64,000 nt of DNA from Zychaea mexicana (lineage: Eukaryota > Mucoromycota > Mucoromycetes > Mucorales > Lichtheimiaceae). The notes under the pieces were generated by a model. The model was not told where the DNA came from, made no database searches, and saw nothing but the letters and a program-made list of their open reading frames with translations. The first letter of the stretch is position 1, and each line of letters begins with the position of its first letter. The stretch spans positions 1 through 64,000 of the forward strand of contig NW_026516720.1 of NCBI RefSeq assembly GCF_025766255.1. The letters are read 5' to 3'. Shown piece by piece: positions 45,221 through 58,622 of this stretch. The position numbers and the translations under genes are program-made.

Positions 45221-46228
45221 TCAAGAGAGGTATACAAGAATCAAGCGAGAGACATGTCGACGACAAAGAGGACACTCGTTTCCGTTGTAGGCGCGTTGCT
45301 GTTGTGTTTGTTGATTTCCGGTAAACATAGAGAGTAATATGGCATCGATCAAAGAGTTAGTACTTTCGTCAATGATACACAAATGCTGTTGATGTATATG
45401 AAACAGCAAGAACCACTCCTCCTATCATCCATTTACTTTTTCACCACAAGGCATGCAGCATGCTAAATGACCGCAATCCAGAAACAGACAATTCTTTGGG
45501 GCATTGCAGCAAAATGGACATTGCAAAGTGTCGTCATTGGAGACGGAGCCACTGTGGTCGTTGTTGCGGCGCTCTTCTTCTTCTGCCAGCTCTTTTTTGC
45601 GTTTTTCAACCAATCGATTCACCTGGGGCACGAGCTCAACAAAGTCATGCTCTTTCAGTTGACTGGCATAGTCGGCAACAAGAATACTTTCAAGGGCTGA
45701 TCGGGGAAGGTTCTTTGTATTGAGGCAAAGATTGACGATGCCATCCAGTGAATGTTCGGATCCTTGTTGACGTCCAACAGAAGTAACAGGGCCAGGAGGA
45801 AGCGCAAGTTGTTCGGAAGAAGGATCGTCATGCTGCCGTATAGTAGCCCCGTTATTGCTATCCATGCTTGCAAGACTCATCCGTGCCAAATCTTCGCTTA
45901 CTTGTGATTCTGTCCGTGATGTTCTTTCGTTGCTGTCATCGTTGCTATGACCAGAGGAGGAGCTGCTTGGCAATTCTTCTCGTTCAATTATTAGCATGGG
46001 TCGTCGCGAACGAAGGATACACGATGACGGCAGAATTTGCTGATTCTCTGCTCGTGGTTGTCGAGATGTTACTGCTGGTGATGTTACCTGCTCTTCTCGT
46101 ATTGTACCATTGATAAACCATGGTCGTGTCCTGCGCGGGACGAGTGCTGCTGGCAGATGATCCGACAAAGATGGGTGTACGGTTCTGGGTCTCTGTCCTC
46201 TGCGTATAGGGGAATCTGAGTGCTCCAT
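45221..46228 (-). CDS. RING-finger protein (probable E3 ubiquitin ligase)
   Basis: Two exons: 46228-45437 and 45298-45221, joined in phase 0 (CGEK|QRAYNGNECPLC), giving 289 residues. The intron splits the RING domain. The C-terminal RING-HC has CPFCCNAPKNCLFLDCGHLA, then CCMPCGEK and CPLCRRHVSRL, a C3HC4 arrangement like those in MUL1 and IAP proteins. Ahead of it is a helical segment (FVELVPQVNRLVEKRKKEL) and a long Ser/Arg-rich disordered N-terminus. No membrane segment is evident. The predicted role is ubiquitin transfer with an E2; the substrate is unknown. Divergent from PIG-U. Confidence 0.85.
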
Positions 46229-46683
46229 AGTATGTAGTGGCTAAAGGCGATATCAAGCAGTATCCAGTGGCGGAAGTAGTGGTAGTCTGCGTCCAACTCT
46301 TTACAGGAGAAATGGGAAAAGAAAGATAGATAAATGAGGAATGAACTATGGTATAGTCAAAATAAAAAAGATTTGATACGCGCCGCAAACATGCGCAAGT
46401 GCTGTTGTATAGTAAACAAGTACATGTGACCTACTTGTTGTCATAGTAGAGACCTGATGTTCTGGCTTTTGACATCCAGCTCTTGGTGTGTCAAGCGACC
46501 TTGTGCTTTTTGTTGCTGGTTTCCATTAGCCCAAAAAGATGGGTTAGTGTCCAATCAACGTGCATGAATGAAACGGAAGAGAGAGAGAGAGAGAGGGCGC
46601 TACGCCGGGTATAATGCACGCGCCGTATATGTGTATGCTCAGACAAGCCAGCGGCTCCCTAATTATTCTTCACAATCACCACC
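46229..46683. promoter_or_regulatory. Divergent promoter of the RING and PIG-U genes
   Basis: 455 bases between divergent start codons, with a GA run at about 46577-46595. No specific factor site is named. Confidence 0.4.
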
Positions 46684-48605
46684 ATGGTTGGGCAGTACAA
46701 GTTCACTTCTTTCTTTTCACCAAATCAATCCATGGGCATAATCGATCGCGGGTGCAGGAGTCATGCCATCCTCTACTCGGCCGCGATTGTTCTTCGGCTA
46801 GCAATATTCAGTTTTCCGTCTGTAGCCGATACGTTATTACAACGCGTGGAATTCGCGACACCGGTAACAAGCTATAAGCGACGTAAGTTTATCAGCCAAG
46901 CGCATACACACGCAGTTAGCATAAAACCAACCACAACGTTTATTTTCTTTTGGAATCGCTAATTATATTACAATAGTAACCGAAGGCGTATACTTATATG
47001 ACAGCAATGTACCACCATACGATGGCGGTCTATTTCATCAGGTAGCGAGATTGAGAGACGGGGATCTGGTGACAGGCACTGGTTAATACTTTATACTTAC
47101 AAGAACAACGCGTGTAATTGTCAAACAGGCACCGTTACTGCTCAGCATATTTTCTTTTTTGACGAGTATTCCAAACTATTACACCATCCCGCTTTTGTAC
47201 AGCTTCATAGATATCACCATCGCTCACTGTCTATACCGAATCAAACAAACGAAACCTCAACCCACGCCGTTATCCAATGAAACCAATGCCACTACCAACA
47301 ACAACAACGGCAACACCCTCCAACCGCATCTAGTCGCTGCTTTGTACCTGTTTAATCCTTTTACTGTACTTTCATGTGTATCACGATCATCAATTATCTT
47401 TTCAAACTTGAGTATCGTCATGGCAATATTATGTGCTCAACGAGGTAAACATGATTTTTCGGGAGCTGGTATCGAGACTTGTTGCTCTGGAGGGAATGGA
47501 TCACATACGGAGGCAAGAAAGATGGATTGTAATTATTGATGTTGGTGTGTGTGTGTGTGTGTGTGCCTTCATTTTAGATCGTCGCGCCATGGCTATGGGT
47601 TGGATTGCTTTTGCCACTTACCTTGGGTTATATCCTGCCATGCTAGTTCCACCGCTTGTATTGATGCAACCATCATCCAAGGTACGGAGGAGAATGTTCC
47701 TTTTCGAGTAAAAAAAGAAGCGTCTATCGTGGATCTAAGAAATGATACAATAAATAGTCTCTAGGTATGGTAACCACATTTATCGCCAGTCTTGCCGGCT
47801 TACTCGGGCTATCGCGATGGTTGGTAGGATCGTGGGACTTTATCAAGGCAACTTATGGCGTCATGTAAGCGAACAATTAGCTATATACAAAATGATCTAG
47901 TACTGCTGGGATATTGATATGTGTATGCATCGATGAAGTCTCTTTCTCTCAGATCTCACACCCAACTCGGGCATGTTCTGGTACTTTTTCATTGAAATCT
48001 TTGATCAGTTCCGATCGTTTTTCATGGTTGTTTTCCAATTCCATGCGTTCATTTTTGTCGCGCCACTGTGTATCAAATTACGGTATGATGACTTTCGGGA
48101 GGATTGTAGCGTTTCAAACAAGTGGTAGATGTCAAATAAGCTGATTCCCTTTCTCTACGATAGGCATCAACCACTTTTCATAGTGACCGTATTGTGTGGC
48201 ATCATGTCAGTATTCAAGAGTTATCCAGCTGTTGGCGATGCTGCATTGTTTCTCGGGTTATTGCCACTTCACGATGAACTGTTTACATGTAAGCAGCGCA
48301 TTCTTCCCACACCCACCTTATCGGCCTATGCAATACTAAACCTCGTGCGTGTGTATTTTCATGCAGACTTTAGATACGGTTTCCTCGTCACCAACATTTA
48401 CCTCTATTCATCGGTGTTGGCGCCCATCTTTTGGCATCTTTGGCTGTATGCAGGCAGTGGCAACGCCAACTTCTTTTATGCCATCACTCTAGTATACAAC
48501 CTGGGATCTGTCCTGTTGCTAATTGATATGATTTACTCTTCTTTGCGACGTGACTTTGATATTGAACATCCCAATGCCATAGGAAAACATGTTGTGCAAA
48601 AATGA
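46684..48605 (+). CDS. GAB1: GPI transamidase subunit PIG-U (Cdc91/Gab1)
   Basis: Multi-pass ER protein of the GPI transamidase, which attaches GPI anchors to proteins. Seven exons (46684-46882, 46977-47041, 47129-47444, 47578-47681, 47758-47864, 47939-48082, 48164-48605) join in phase to give 458 residues (human PIG-U 435). Landmarks in order: VEFATPVTSYKR, EGVYLYDSNVPPYDGGLFHQ, APLLLSIFSF, VAALYLFNPFTVLSC, the family motif DLTPNSGMFWYFF, then FKSYPAVGDAALFLGLLP. Most of the chain is membrane segments. Exon 3 encodes an Asn run. Acceptors of exons 5 and 6 were chosen because only they keep the frame and the YGVIL...DLTPN block. Confidence 0.9.
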
Positions 48606-48864
48606 TAAAACATATAACAATAAATATTTAAAACTACAAATAAAACGGAAAAAGAAGTCTTTTTTGGTGGGGTAAGGGAAGAATGAGATGGGGGGAGGGT
48701 GGCTATACATATAATCGAGGGGGAAAAGATGATCTAGGAAAGAGAGAAAGAGAGAGAGAGGGAAGGGGTAGATAGATATGTAGATATGATATTTAGGGGC
48801 TTGTGCGAGTTAAAGAGTGTGAGGGGAAAGAATAATAGAGCATGCGTATTTGAGAACTTTTTCT

Positions 48865-51600
48865 TTAAGCAGAAACAGCCTTGTGCTGATTCACTTGGAT
48901 GGTATGGACCTTGTCGAGAAGCAAAACCGACTTGTTGAACACACCATCAAAGTATACAATCGTCTCTTGCGACAGAGCAGCCTTGGCTTCCATCTCTCCA
49001 CGCTTCTTTTCCTTGCTTTCAATAGCACGGACGAGTCTGTTCTGGATCTCCCACCCTTCGACGCGCATCACCTTGCGAGCCTCACGGCCAATACGGCTGC
49101 TCTGGCCTTCAACATAAGCCTGTTCACGGACAGCTTCGGTAAACTTGCGGATCAACTTGCGCTTGACAGCATAGCGCATGTCGGAGATGACGTAGACAAG
49201 CATACCAACACTGGCAATGCCTACTACAGGCACGGCAATCTGACGCATGTTGCGATGGCCCACAGCGTTCGATACGCTCCAAAAGTTGGACAGCGCATCC
49301 TTGATGCCCATCAACCGGCCGCCGACCATGGCAACGGCACCCAATGATAAGGCACAGCCTGACATTTTATCATCTAGTGCGAGAGAAAAGTCGAAAAAGT
49401 CGGTCGCCTCGACGGCGATTTGAACACGACGATCGCGGCGCTTGAGACACATCTTGTCAACGTTAGCAGCGCGTGGGTAGTTGCCGAGATGTTCAGTGCC
49501 CATATCATGCACACGATCAATGCATTGGCTTGTGCTTTCGCGTGCTTCGTCTTCGGCTTGACGGACCTGCTTGAGCAAGGCTTGGGATAGCGAGTCAGCA
49601 ATATCCTGTGCGTATTGCCAAACCAAAAAGACACCGGGGTACTCGATCGAATCGGCTGTGGATGAAATGCCTTCGACGGCAGTGTTGAGAGCATCACGCG
49701 TATGCTTTTGAATACCCAAGACTGTCATTTCAGCAACACGCTCGACGTGATGGAGCAAACGGTCGCGCACCTTCAAAAGACCTTGGTAGGCAGGCAGATC
49801 CTTCTCGAGCTCGAACTGGGCTTGTTCGTGTTCTTCTTGAGCAAGGGTCTTGTTGGCCTCAGCCAAGGCATTGACATCACCAAGCAAGTTGACGAGATAG
49901 TGCTTGGCAGGCGAAAGTTTGGATTTGGTACGGTTCTCAAGGACAAAGGCACGAAGACGTTGCTCCAATCGGGCAAATTCGGGAGCATCCAGCTTGCTCG
50001 ATCCGCCAGGCTGCAAGTCGACATCGCCTGCGCTGACAAAGTGAACTAAATCATCGGCATCCGCATAGGTGGCAGGGGACAGTTGACGGATCTGGTCAAG
50101 AATCAAGCGTTTGCAGCGCTCCTTGTCACGGATCGAGTCAAATCGGTTCACAACAATGAAGATGTGGGTCTTTTCATTTGCTGCGTTCCACAGGAATTCC
50201 TTGCCCTAATACAATGTGTGACATGAGTCATTCGATTCTATTGCAACACCAACAAATTTTTTTTCCCCTTCAGAGTGCGCTTACTAGGCCACTGAGCTCA
50301 ATAACCCACACAAGAAGAACCCTGACCCGGAAGTTATTGTTTTACTACGTACCGACAAAGTGAAATGATTCTCAGCGCTGACCACAAATACAACGACATC
50401 AATCTCCTCCTGGCGTGCAAACACAGCAGTGGTCTTGATTGAGTCCGTGTTTAAACCAGGCGAGTCGATCAGAGCAATATCGACAACGCCGTTATGGAGC
50501 AGACTTTCTTGTGTGGTGCGAGCATCGCTGGTATAGATTTTGAGCATCTTGTACTTGTCGCCTTCGTCGGCAACGACCTTGAACATGTGTCGCATCTCCA
50601 CCTCGTGGTAAGTGCTGGGGTCCAAGCGGTTGTACTTGTTGGCATCGGGAATGGCGTGGATGGCTTCTACTCCGTCGTTCAGCATGGCATCCAGAACTTC
50701 GCAAAACATGCTCGTGCACGGTTGCTGATCGGCGGGCAAGATTTCACGTTTCAACAGTGCGTTCACAAAGGTACTTTTACCGGCATTCAAATCGCCAGTG
50801 ACAAGCACCTTGGATGAGGTATCGGCAACGCGGGTGCGAAGATTGTCAAGGTGGCGTAAGCATTGCTGAAGCCGGTCATCCAGTAAGTTTGCAATCGACT
50901 GCGTCTCGAGCGCTGTCAAATCCGTCGAGGCGTGACCCATCTTCAAATCCAGATTGAGAATACTGAGTTCTTTGGCAATATCGCTGGTCAACAATCGATG
51001 CTGCTCTAACTGACGGGCAAAGGGCGTAGCTGATTCTTCCAAAGAGTGAATGGACGAGCGGCGCAATGCTTCCATGACCGAGGATGATGATGTTGTGGGC
51101 TCTTCAGGTTGCGATGCTGTTTCCAGCTCTTGTTGTTGAACAGGTGGAACCATCATCGTCTGTGAACGTTGGGGCATAGGACGGTCATTAGAGCGTTGTT
51201 TAATCATGGATGCTGGGTAACGGATAGGAAAGTGCTCCTTGTTGGACAACTGAAGGTCTTCACAGATACCCATGACAGAGGTAATGTGTCCCAAGAGTCG
51301 TTGGCAGCTATCGTGGTACATTCGTTGTTCCTGAGCCGCATTCAAACGATGCTGTTGAGTGCGTGCAATTTTCGTCGATGTAGTGGGCGAAGGGCATACC
51401 GACGACGAAGGTGAAAGTGTGGTGCTCCCAAACAATGACGTGCGATCAGTCGAAACGGAGGGCGTGTCAAAGTAGCTGTCGTTAAGCGCTTCGACACTTG
51501 GGGCTGAATTACGACGGAGGAACTTCTTTCCAGGCGAAGAAGTCGACGATAACACCGACGACCTGGACGAGGACATGCCGAAATAGCCACTGTCAGTCAT
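48865..51600 (-). CDS. FZO1: Mitofusin FZO1, dynamin-related GTPase of the mitochondrial outer membrane
   Basis: Drives fusion of mitochondrial outer membranes. Two exons: 51600-50353 and 50205-48865, joined in phase 0 (HFTLS|GKEFLW), giving 862 residues (yeast Fzo1 855). The first 200 residues are Ser-rich and probably disordered. The GTPase has G1 GDLNAGKST (about residue 270), DSPG (about 378) and NRFD (about 436). Two adjacent membrane segments lie near residues 693 and 736 (CALSLGAVAMVGG, IAVPVVGIASVGMLVYV). Heptad repeats flank them, with a C-terminal helix (KSVLLLDKVHTIQVN). These features in this order are diagnostic. The intron splits the GTPase domain just before the NRFD block. Confidence 0.93.
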
Positions 51601-54600
51601 GACGAAGCGCGTTTCTCTTTTTAATCGTGAGTGGGGAGGAAAGGGAAAGAAAAAAGTTGTAGAGGGTTGTTTAATTAAAACCAAGGGATTCCTCTCTTTT
51701 TTTGAATGTATCGTATTAGGTGTTAAGTGGGCCCTGGTTGTTGTGGTTGGTCTGGAGTAAAGGAAAAAAAAATGAAACCAGCAGCTGTTTGTTTATGGAT
51801 TTTATTTCGCCGACCCTCCAATGTCCGAAACTGCCCGAATCGTGTGCTTGGATGGGTATGGGTGGTCCTGGAATGAACCAGCCAACCACATGTCCTCCTC
51901 GTACTCTTACAAGCTAAGCTCCTTCTCAAGATATGTTTTAGCCATGTGGGTTTTAAGCAGCTAGTAGTAGGTACTCGATGTATATGCTGTATCCAAGCAC
52001 AGCACAACACATTCTCCCATGTAGATCCCCTCCAAACAGGTGCCCAAAGTTCTACTTATTAATGGCTTGTATTTCATACATTAGAGTATTACATATAAAC
52101 CGCACATCTTCCCCCTTTTTCTTTGGTGCTGGTTATGATCTACATACATTATGTTCAAAAGTGTCCGGAAAGCGAGAAATGGCTACTCTGATAAAGAGAT
52201 AGAACATAGTGGAAATAAAAGAAGCGATCCTGAGTTATTACGATGACTACATAAAGATTCAAAGTTGCACGAACCCTTGCCTTTTCATCTTACACAAAGT
52301 GTAACCTTTTTAGTTCTAAGGGTGTGCCGCACTCTCCCGCCGTTAGTAATCTGGTTATATATCATGACGGCAAATCTACAGTGCTTCCTTTGCCGCAGTA
52401 AGTGCTCCTTTATGACACTGACATATTTGTTACCAATAAAGTGAACTCTCCGCTAAGCTGCTGCTTAAGCTTCCATGTAACATACACACTGCTGCCTGAT
52501 CGCAAGCTTATGTGGGCAACAAAACAAACATGCCACTACTAAACACTATTACTACTGATGATATGTCCGGTCAAAATCAAAGTTTCATTCACAGTAAGTT
52601 TATTTAGGGGATGAAGTGCATCTAGACTATTAGGTACAATGTGCATATTACTTAGCAAGAGAGGTCCGTTGTCTATCATTCGGATTAGAATGTCCGTAGT
52701 TCTGTGAGTGTATGCGCATGTACAGAAGATGTTTGGCTCAAGCAGCTCATCGTATGATAATATTAGAATTCAGCATGCGTTTGCTTGGTGTGCTGGGTAT
52801 ATAATTAGAAGATGGCATGTACATCTCAGCATTTATTATTATTTGTATAATCTGTATTTACATACGTGTTTCATTAGCTACAGGTAGGTGCAGGAGGTTA
52901 TATCAGTTACATTATGATAGGGACAGGGATGATAAAGTACACTGTTGAACATAAGCTTTCTCAAATAATTTGTTGTGTCCTTTCCGCTTTGAGGGCTAAT
53001 AACAATTTCTTTTTTCTTTAAAAAAAACCAGCATTCTCCTGTTGTTGTTATTTGCAATATTACATATATAGAGTATAAACACGATAAGCGATGATGATGC
53101 CACATTTTTTCTGATTATGTATAGTCTAATGAATGGATGACAACATCATCTGCATATGTGGCTGGATGTGATGAGCTTGTGAACGAAGAATACAAAAAAA
53201 CTGCCTTTTATCCCGAAAGGTTCGTTTCTCATAGCGATCCTTATAGAAATATGATAGTATTCAACTTAGGTGTTTTAGTATATCTAGAGTCATTGGTAGC
53301 AGTTAAAGTTAATACGGATACTAACATCTACTGGAGGTAGAACTTGAAAAAATAAACATTTGCAGCAACTGCAATTTTGCTCTCAATTTCGCAACAATGT
53401 CGTGTTTTTGTAAGAGGTTTTATATTACATATTAAAATGTTATGAACTTTATTGTATTACACGTAAATGTATTGTAGTTTCGGTAATGTCTCTCTGCAGA
53501 CACCATACTATGTAATTAGTTCGGCTACAAGGTATTTCATCAGTTGCTCGATAATAATGGGGAAAGGGCACGCCTCGCTTGATACCGCAAGGCGTAATTA
53601 TCAACAAAAAACATTGCGCGGCATTTATGATCGATAAAATGGTGGTGCATGGAACGGGAAGCACCGCATTTAAAAATGTAAATGATAGTTGCCATGGTTT
53701 TCTTGCCCAATATATGACGTTTCTTTTCCAATGGGTTGTTGCTGATATTTCATGATTATCCTCATTATATTAAAAGACGATACAACCCAAATTTGGATGC
53801 TGGTTAACGTCCTTATTCCCACCGCCCGTCTTGTCCTATGATTGTCTATTTGATGATATGCTACTGTCCATACATTTTATGACCAAATGATTCCCCAACA
53901 TCATAATCCTTGGGCTCCCGGACTCTTGGTAATTATATATTTCTGTCAAACGACGATCCAATTAGAGGGACAGATAGTCATTTCGGCGCTCATTATCAGT
54001 CGTCGTCCAAGGTACACAGCGCCTTTGAATGCGATCTAGAGACTAGGTACTTCTCTTGACATACATATTGGTAAAGCTCACATGAGCTTGGTTAACATTT
54101 CCGTATACTGATCGGATCAGTAGCTCATAATATGATGCAATAGAATTACCAAAAAACGTAGCCTTGAAGCGTCCATTATACGGCAAGTCCTACTACATAG
54201 CTCAAAACAAACGCATGTAGCACACACTATTCCTGCCAACTTTAATTAATATGCCACCTTGCCACCAATCAATGCACCGATCGTGAATGGAGTTACTGCT
54301 GGGAGAAGCTTTGTAGCGAAGAAGCTGCTCGACCCCAGCACACTTTTCTGTTTTCTCCATCTTATTTCTAAAGTTGATATTTTGTGGCATCTAGAGACAA
54401 GACAAAGTAAAAAAAATCATTTGGATCGTAATTTTTACCAAAAGGGACCATATGTTAAGCCAAGTGTGACAGAATGTATAGTCAAAACGGTGCTACTTAC
54501 GTATATCAAAGCGCAACTGAAAAAGAGCAGGGTATAGTATGGATCTTATTCTCGGGCTATATTATAACGTCACTAATTCGGCAACGACTCAAGAAGTCTG

Positions 54601-55643
54601 CAAAGAGAAGGTCAGAGACACAATGTGTATTTTGCTGTGGACATAGGCAACAACAGTAGGGGAAGGTTCGCTACGTTTCTCTTTCTTAATACATAACGAA
54701 GGCTATGAGCGCGTACGCACAAACCCATACCGATGACAAGCATAAGGAAGTAAACCAGCAGGAAGCAAAGGTAGTCTAGATCATTTTTTTTGGATAGTGA
54801 CAAAGTGGTGCGTCTGTCAAACCTCGAACGTTCCCCTGAAACGAAAACTCCGTAGAGTGAAAGCGCCAATTTACTTGGTACTCAAAGTGCACAAAGGAAT
54901 GGCGGGTGAACAAGGTGATCAATGGAGCAACGAATTACGTGCAAAAGGGTCGAAAGATGTACAGTAGGAAGTCATTGCTTATAATGTTACTCTCCTGATC
55001 GTCCCAATGGATTTTGAACGCTGCTCAAAAAGAACTTTATCAGCAGCAATGAAAGCCAGTGAAGGGTGAGTCAACTTCACTAGCGGCAGCGTATACTTAC
55101 CATGAGCGGACAGCTTATCTGCGGCAGCACATACATACTTGGATAGAGTATGAATTCGGAATGGACGGAGGGAGGTCACACGGCGTAGTTCAGAGAACTG
55201 TTGGCGGATGGCGAAAATTATAAAGCAACAGTAGACAAGCACGCTTCACAGTAAAAGATAACGATCTTTGGTACACTGCAGCGTTGGAGTCAAGTGTGTG
55301 TTGTATCTATTCCCGCACACCGCACATGCAGTCAAAAGATACTAGCAAAATGGATTCGTCTGTGGACTACGCTTTATACTGTTTATCTTGTTGGGTGAAA
55401 TGGAAACTGGCTGCTGGGAGGATCGTGTCCTTGATATTTACTAAGCAACTGATGCCGTAGAATCTGTTAAATTGTTTACCTCGTCAATCACTCCTGTATT
55501 GCCATTTGGTTGCTCACAGAAAAGCATTTCTTCCGTGAATCTACTTGCTCATTCACATTCGTGTCTTTGTTTTCGCTTGACACGGTGCCGTGCACGGACC
55601 CCCTCACAACCAAGCGGCGACAGCATCGGAGGTACAGCAGCCC
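51601..55643. other. 4-kb gene-poor stretch
   Basis: The left 200 bases are the FZO1 promoter. Further on, frames stay under about 110 codons, have no known domain and could not be chained. A minus-strand stretch near 54869-54700 encodes one hydrophobic segment (LCFLLVYFLMLVIGMGL) followed by basic residues, and 55242-54979 is another small frame; they may be parts of an unrecognised gene. No tRNA, rRNA or transposon motif was found. Confidence 0.35.
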
Positions 55644-56118
55644 ATGGTGAGAGACACGTACCACTACCGCCGAAGCACGCTTGTCTACTTGACCATCAGG
55701 TACCACTCCTCCTTTCATTTCCTTTGGTGCTGTATCTTTTGTTATGCCATAGTAGGCAGCCCACAAGTTGATACGCAACCCGTTATCTGGGCCAATGAGA
55801 ATTCACGGGGATTTGAAGTCCCGAACGAGAAAAAATGTCTATATAAAGCGAGCAATTTCGCCTTTCTTTTTTCTCTTCTCTTTAGTTCGTTTTGGTACAG
55901 CTTTGATCTGTAGTACAGATGCACTGCTCTGTGCTATGATCGGGTCATTGCTTGTGCTGGCTATTGTCATAATTCTTCTGATGACCGGCAGATTCAGTGG
56001 TCCGCGCCCTGAAGAAAATTTGCAATATATACCAGTGGGAATGTGGTCATATACTCCGGCAGCCGATCGTGAACCTTCGGGTGCATGTGATGCCAACGGT
56101 ATATGTTGGGATAATTGA
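55644..56118 (+). CDS. Small single-pass membrane protein, unknown function
   Basis: Two exons: 55644-55699 (MVRDTYHYRRSTLVYLTI) and 55914-56118, joined in phase 2 to give 86 residues. Exon 2 begins with a strong membrane segment (ALLCAMIGSLLVLAIVIILL), then a short tail with ENLQYIPVGMWSYTP and CDANGICWDN. The pyrimidine-rich acceptor at about 55885 would put a stop in frame, so the acceptor at 55913 was used; that choice is uncertain. Exon 2 is well supported by its coding quality, while exon 1 and the start are less so. I do not recognise the family. The end is followed by A/T-rich 3' sequence. Confidence 0.5.
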
Positions 56119-57062
56119 AACGAACTTTTTTTTTATTATTTATTACACACAAATAAGAAAATGATAAACAAAATAAAAATATATTTTTCTTTTTCGCACT
56201 TTCCGCATAAACGTTTTACCGCTTTTTGCTTCGCCTTTTTTTTATGTGCACGACAAGTTCCTTTTTCTTTTTTCGCTAATTACTCCCCCCTCCATCCATT
56301 CACAGCTCCGTGCTAAACAAAGCGGGGAACAGTGACAGTGGCTCTGTATCGTAGCCGAAAGTAACACGATCACAATGCTTTGGCACTCTTTTTCACTTTC
56401 TGTGTTCGCCTAAATGGCCAAAGCAATTGTCAAGAAAAAAATTGTTATCGAGGATATGGTCGGTTATTTTATAAGAGGCAACGCCAGAGCATACGCCAGC
56501 AGACCTGTATAATTGTCAGATCTGTAAAAAATTGGAATGTTTTTTTTTCAGCTGTTCGTCTCTCTCACTCTTCCTGCACGTAGCTTATCACAACACAATT
56601 TTCTTATCATTTTGGGTTTCACCTGGATCGAAAAGCTTGCACTGATCTTTCCGATGTGCCTGCTTTTAAAGCGTGATTCTTGGATCTAACGTCACTTTCA
56701 AGAGGCGACAAGAAGGCGACAAAGCTTGCGCAATAAGCGCGCAAATAGCTCTTATGAATGTTAAAACGCGTTGTAAACTCTTTGGTCTGCTCAAATTTGT
56801 TTTTTTTTGAGTAGATCGTTGATGACGCCTGTATTATAAATGTAGTTTGATATTAGTGAGTAGTTCTTGTGTCAATGTCGTACGAATTCATTTGATGGTC
56901 ACAGATGCAACAGTAATGCGGAACTATATTACTCACCAGTGTCTTGTTTTTCAACGGTGCAAAATAACAGAAAGGGAAAGATTGAATCGGCAGTGCCAAG
57001 GTTAATGATGATGAGATATATTTCATAGATCTCGCTTGCATACTTTGATTTAAGCATAGATA
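56119..57062. other. Spacer, no gene recognised
   Basis: Begins with T-rich and AATAAA-like sequence (near 56166-56180) suited to the 3' end of the small membrane-protein gene. The rest contains only short frames. The region 57062-56853 may hold further exons of the gene to its right. Confidence 0.35.
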
Positions 57063-57745
57063 CCTGCTCAATGAAACTACTGAAGCTTGAAGGGCCTTCA
57101 ACTCAACATGCCATCTACGAAAGGAGCCATCTTGCTCGCCTTCTCCTATTTCTTCTTCTTCCAAATGAACTCGCACTTGATGAATATGTGATTCCACTAC
57201 TGCATTGGTATTATCATTGCTGTCTGGATTCTTCTTGTTGTTTTGCTTCTTGATTGAACCATCATCACTTCCATTTGAAAATACAATAGAATTATAAAAT
57301 GTAAGCTCGACACAGCAATAACCATCATCAGGACAAATACACCGGGTCTTTGGGAGCCACTAGGGTAATATGTATACTAATTTCACACCTTTTATCATGG
57401 GACGAGTGTAAAGAGTGAAAAGCCCACAGTTTTTAGAAAAGAAAGTACGACACTTTGGACAGTAAAAAGAATAGGCAAGGAAATTATGTACAAAGGAGAA
57501 AAGAATATAGCTACACATACGATAAGCTATTCGCAACAGTATCATGCACTCTCACCAATCCATATAGGCATCACTATCGCTGTTGCTACCGTTAGCTTCG
57601 TCTTCCTCATCATCTTAGCATTTCCGTCTTTCTCAATGGTAGATGATAGTTGTTGTTGAGTAGTCTGGTCATCGCTGCTAGATGGAAGGAAGGCAGTGTT
57701 ATTGTTTATCATTTTAGTTTTTGTGTCAGTGTCCGCTATGTACAT
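57063..57745 (-). CDS. Possible multi-exon membrane protein, model incomplete
   Basis: Coding-like blocks on the minus strand suggest one gene. 57745 to about 57555 encodes MINNNTAFLPSSS (from ATG 57712), Gln-rich sequence and a hydrophobic segment (LTVATAIVMPIWI) ending at a GTGAGA donor. About 57497-57440 encodes another hydrophobic stretch (AIFFSPLYIISLPILFTVQ). From about 57361 a third block has CICPDDGYCCVELTFYNSI, then acidic cytosolic-looking sequence (VRVHLEEEEIGEGEQDG) to about 57063. The exon joins do not all fit simply and I could not fix them, nor the 3' end. I do not recognise the family. Confidence 0.35.
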
Positions 57746-58622
57746 ATACTAATGGGAAATATATATTCTTGGTTCGAATGACGTTGACCAAAGTTGTGTA
57801 TTGGACGATCGAATACGAAATGCTCTCTATATCAAATAATAAGAGCGGTAAGCATATTTATTAGCTATGTTGTATGTCAAATATTAACACTGCTAACTTG
57901 TTTAGGCAAATCGTACTTTGACATCGACTGAAATAAATGGGTTTGGTGTATAGATTTACTAGATGTGACGTGGAGAACAACATTCATCTTGATCTGTCAA
58001 TATAACAAAAATGACGATGAACAGCTTTAAGTTTCGCTGATCGTATTACTTCTCTTTCTGACACGCAAATCATACTGATCTGTATATAGTGCAGCATACA
58101 TGTTGCTAAAACACGCAAAAGAATGTCTGCGCGGTTGATCCATACTTTGTTGCTGATTTGGAGTACTGCGCTTTTATTTGAGTACACGGAGGAGTAAAGT
58201 GCCATACATACACTCAATTTCAAATGTACTTCAAATCCGTGCACAGTGTATTGCACACTTTCGTTCTATGTTACTTGCACAGCAGACTCATTACCAAACT
58301 TATTGCAATGTTAAATGACGCGCGTGTCAATATCCTGCTGCTGATCATGACCATTATTCCAATAACCGATCCTTTTAGTATACACTAAATTCTGTAGTCT
58401 GATTTAATAATGGGGATTCCGTAAAAAGGTTCTTGTTATGCAAATCATACAGAGAATAATACAACGACATCATACAGGTGAGGGTGAGAGTGCGGGAGAG
58501 CAAGGGAAAATGATTGAAAAGATATAGTATAAGAATGTATATGGAAAATTGATATAATGAGTCTGTGTGTGTGCGCGCGTGTATGTGTGTGAGAGAAAGA
58601 TGTTGAGAATCATCAACGGATT
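57746..58622. other. Spacer, no gene recognised
   Basis: Holds a GT-rich tract at about 58562-58592 and short frames only. The right end is probably the 3' untranslated region of the WW-domain gene. Confidence 0.4.

Noticed and set aside
46614..46962. Upstream ATG at 46614 and the open continuation of PIG-U exon 1 to 46962
   Set aside because: The start at 46684 gives the correct frame, and the GTAAGT donor after 46882 joins to exon 2 with family homology; the continuation is intron.
48850..49347. 165-codon plus-strand frame opposite FZO1
   Set aside because: It is antisense to the conserved C-terminal half of FZO1 and has no domain of its own.
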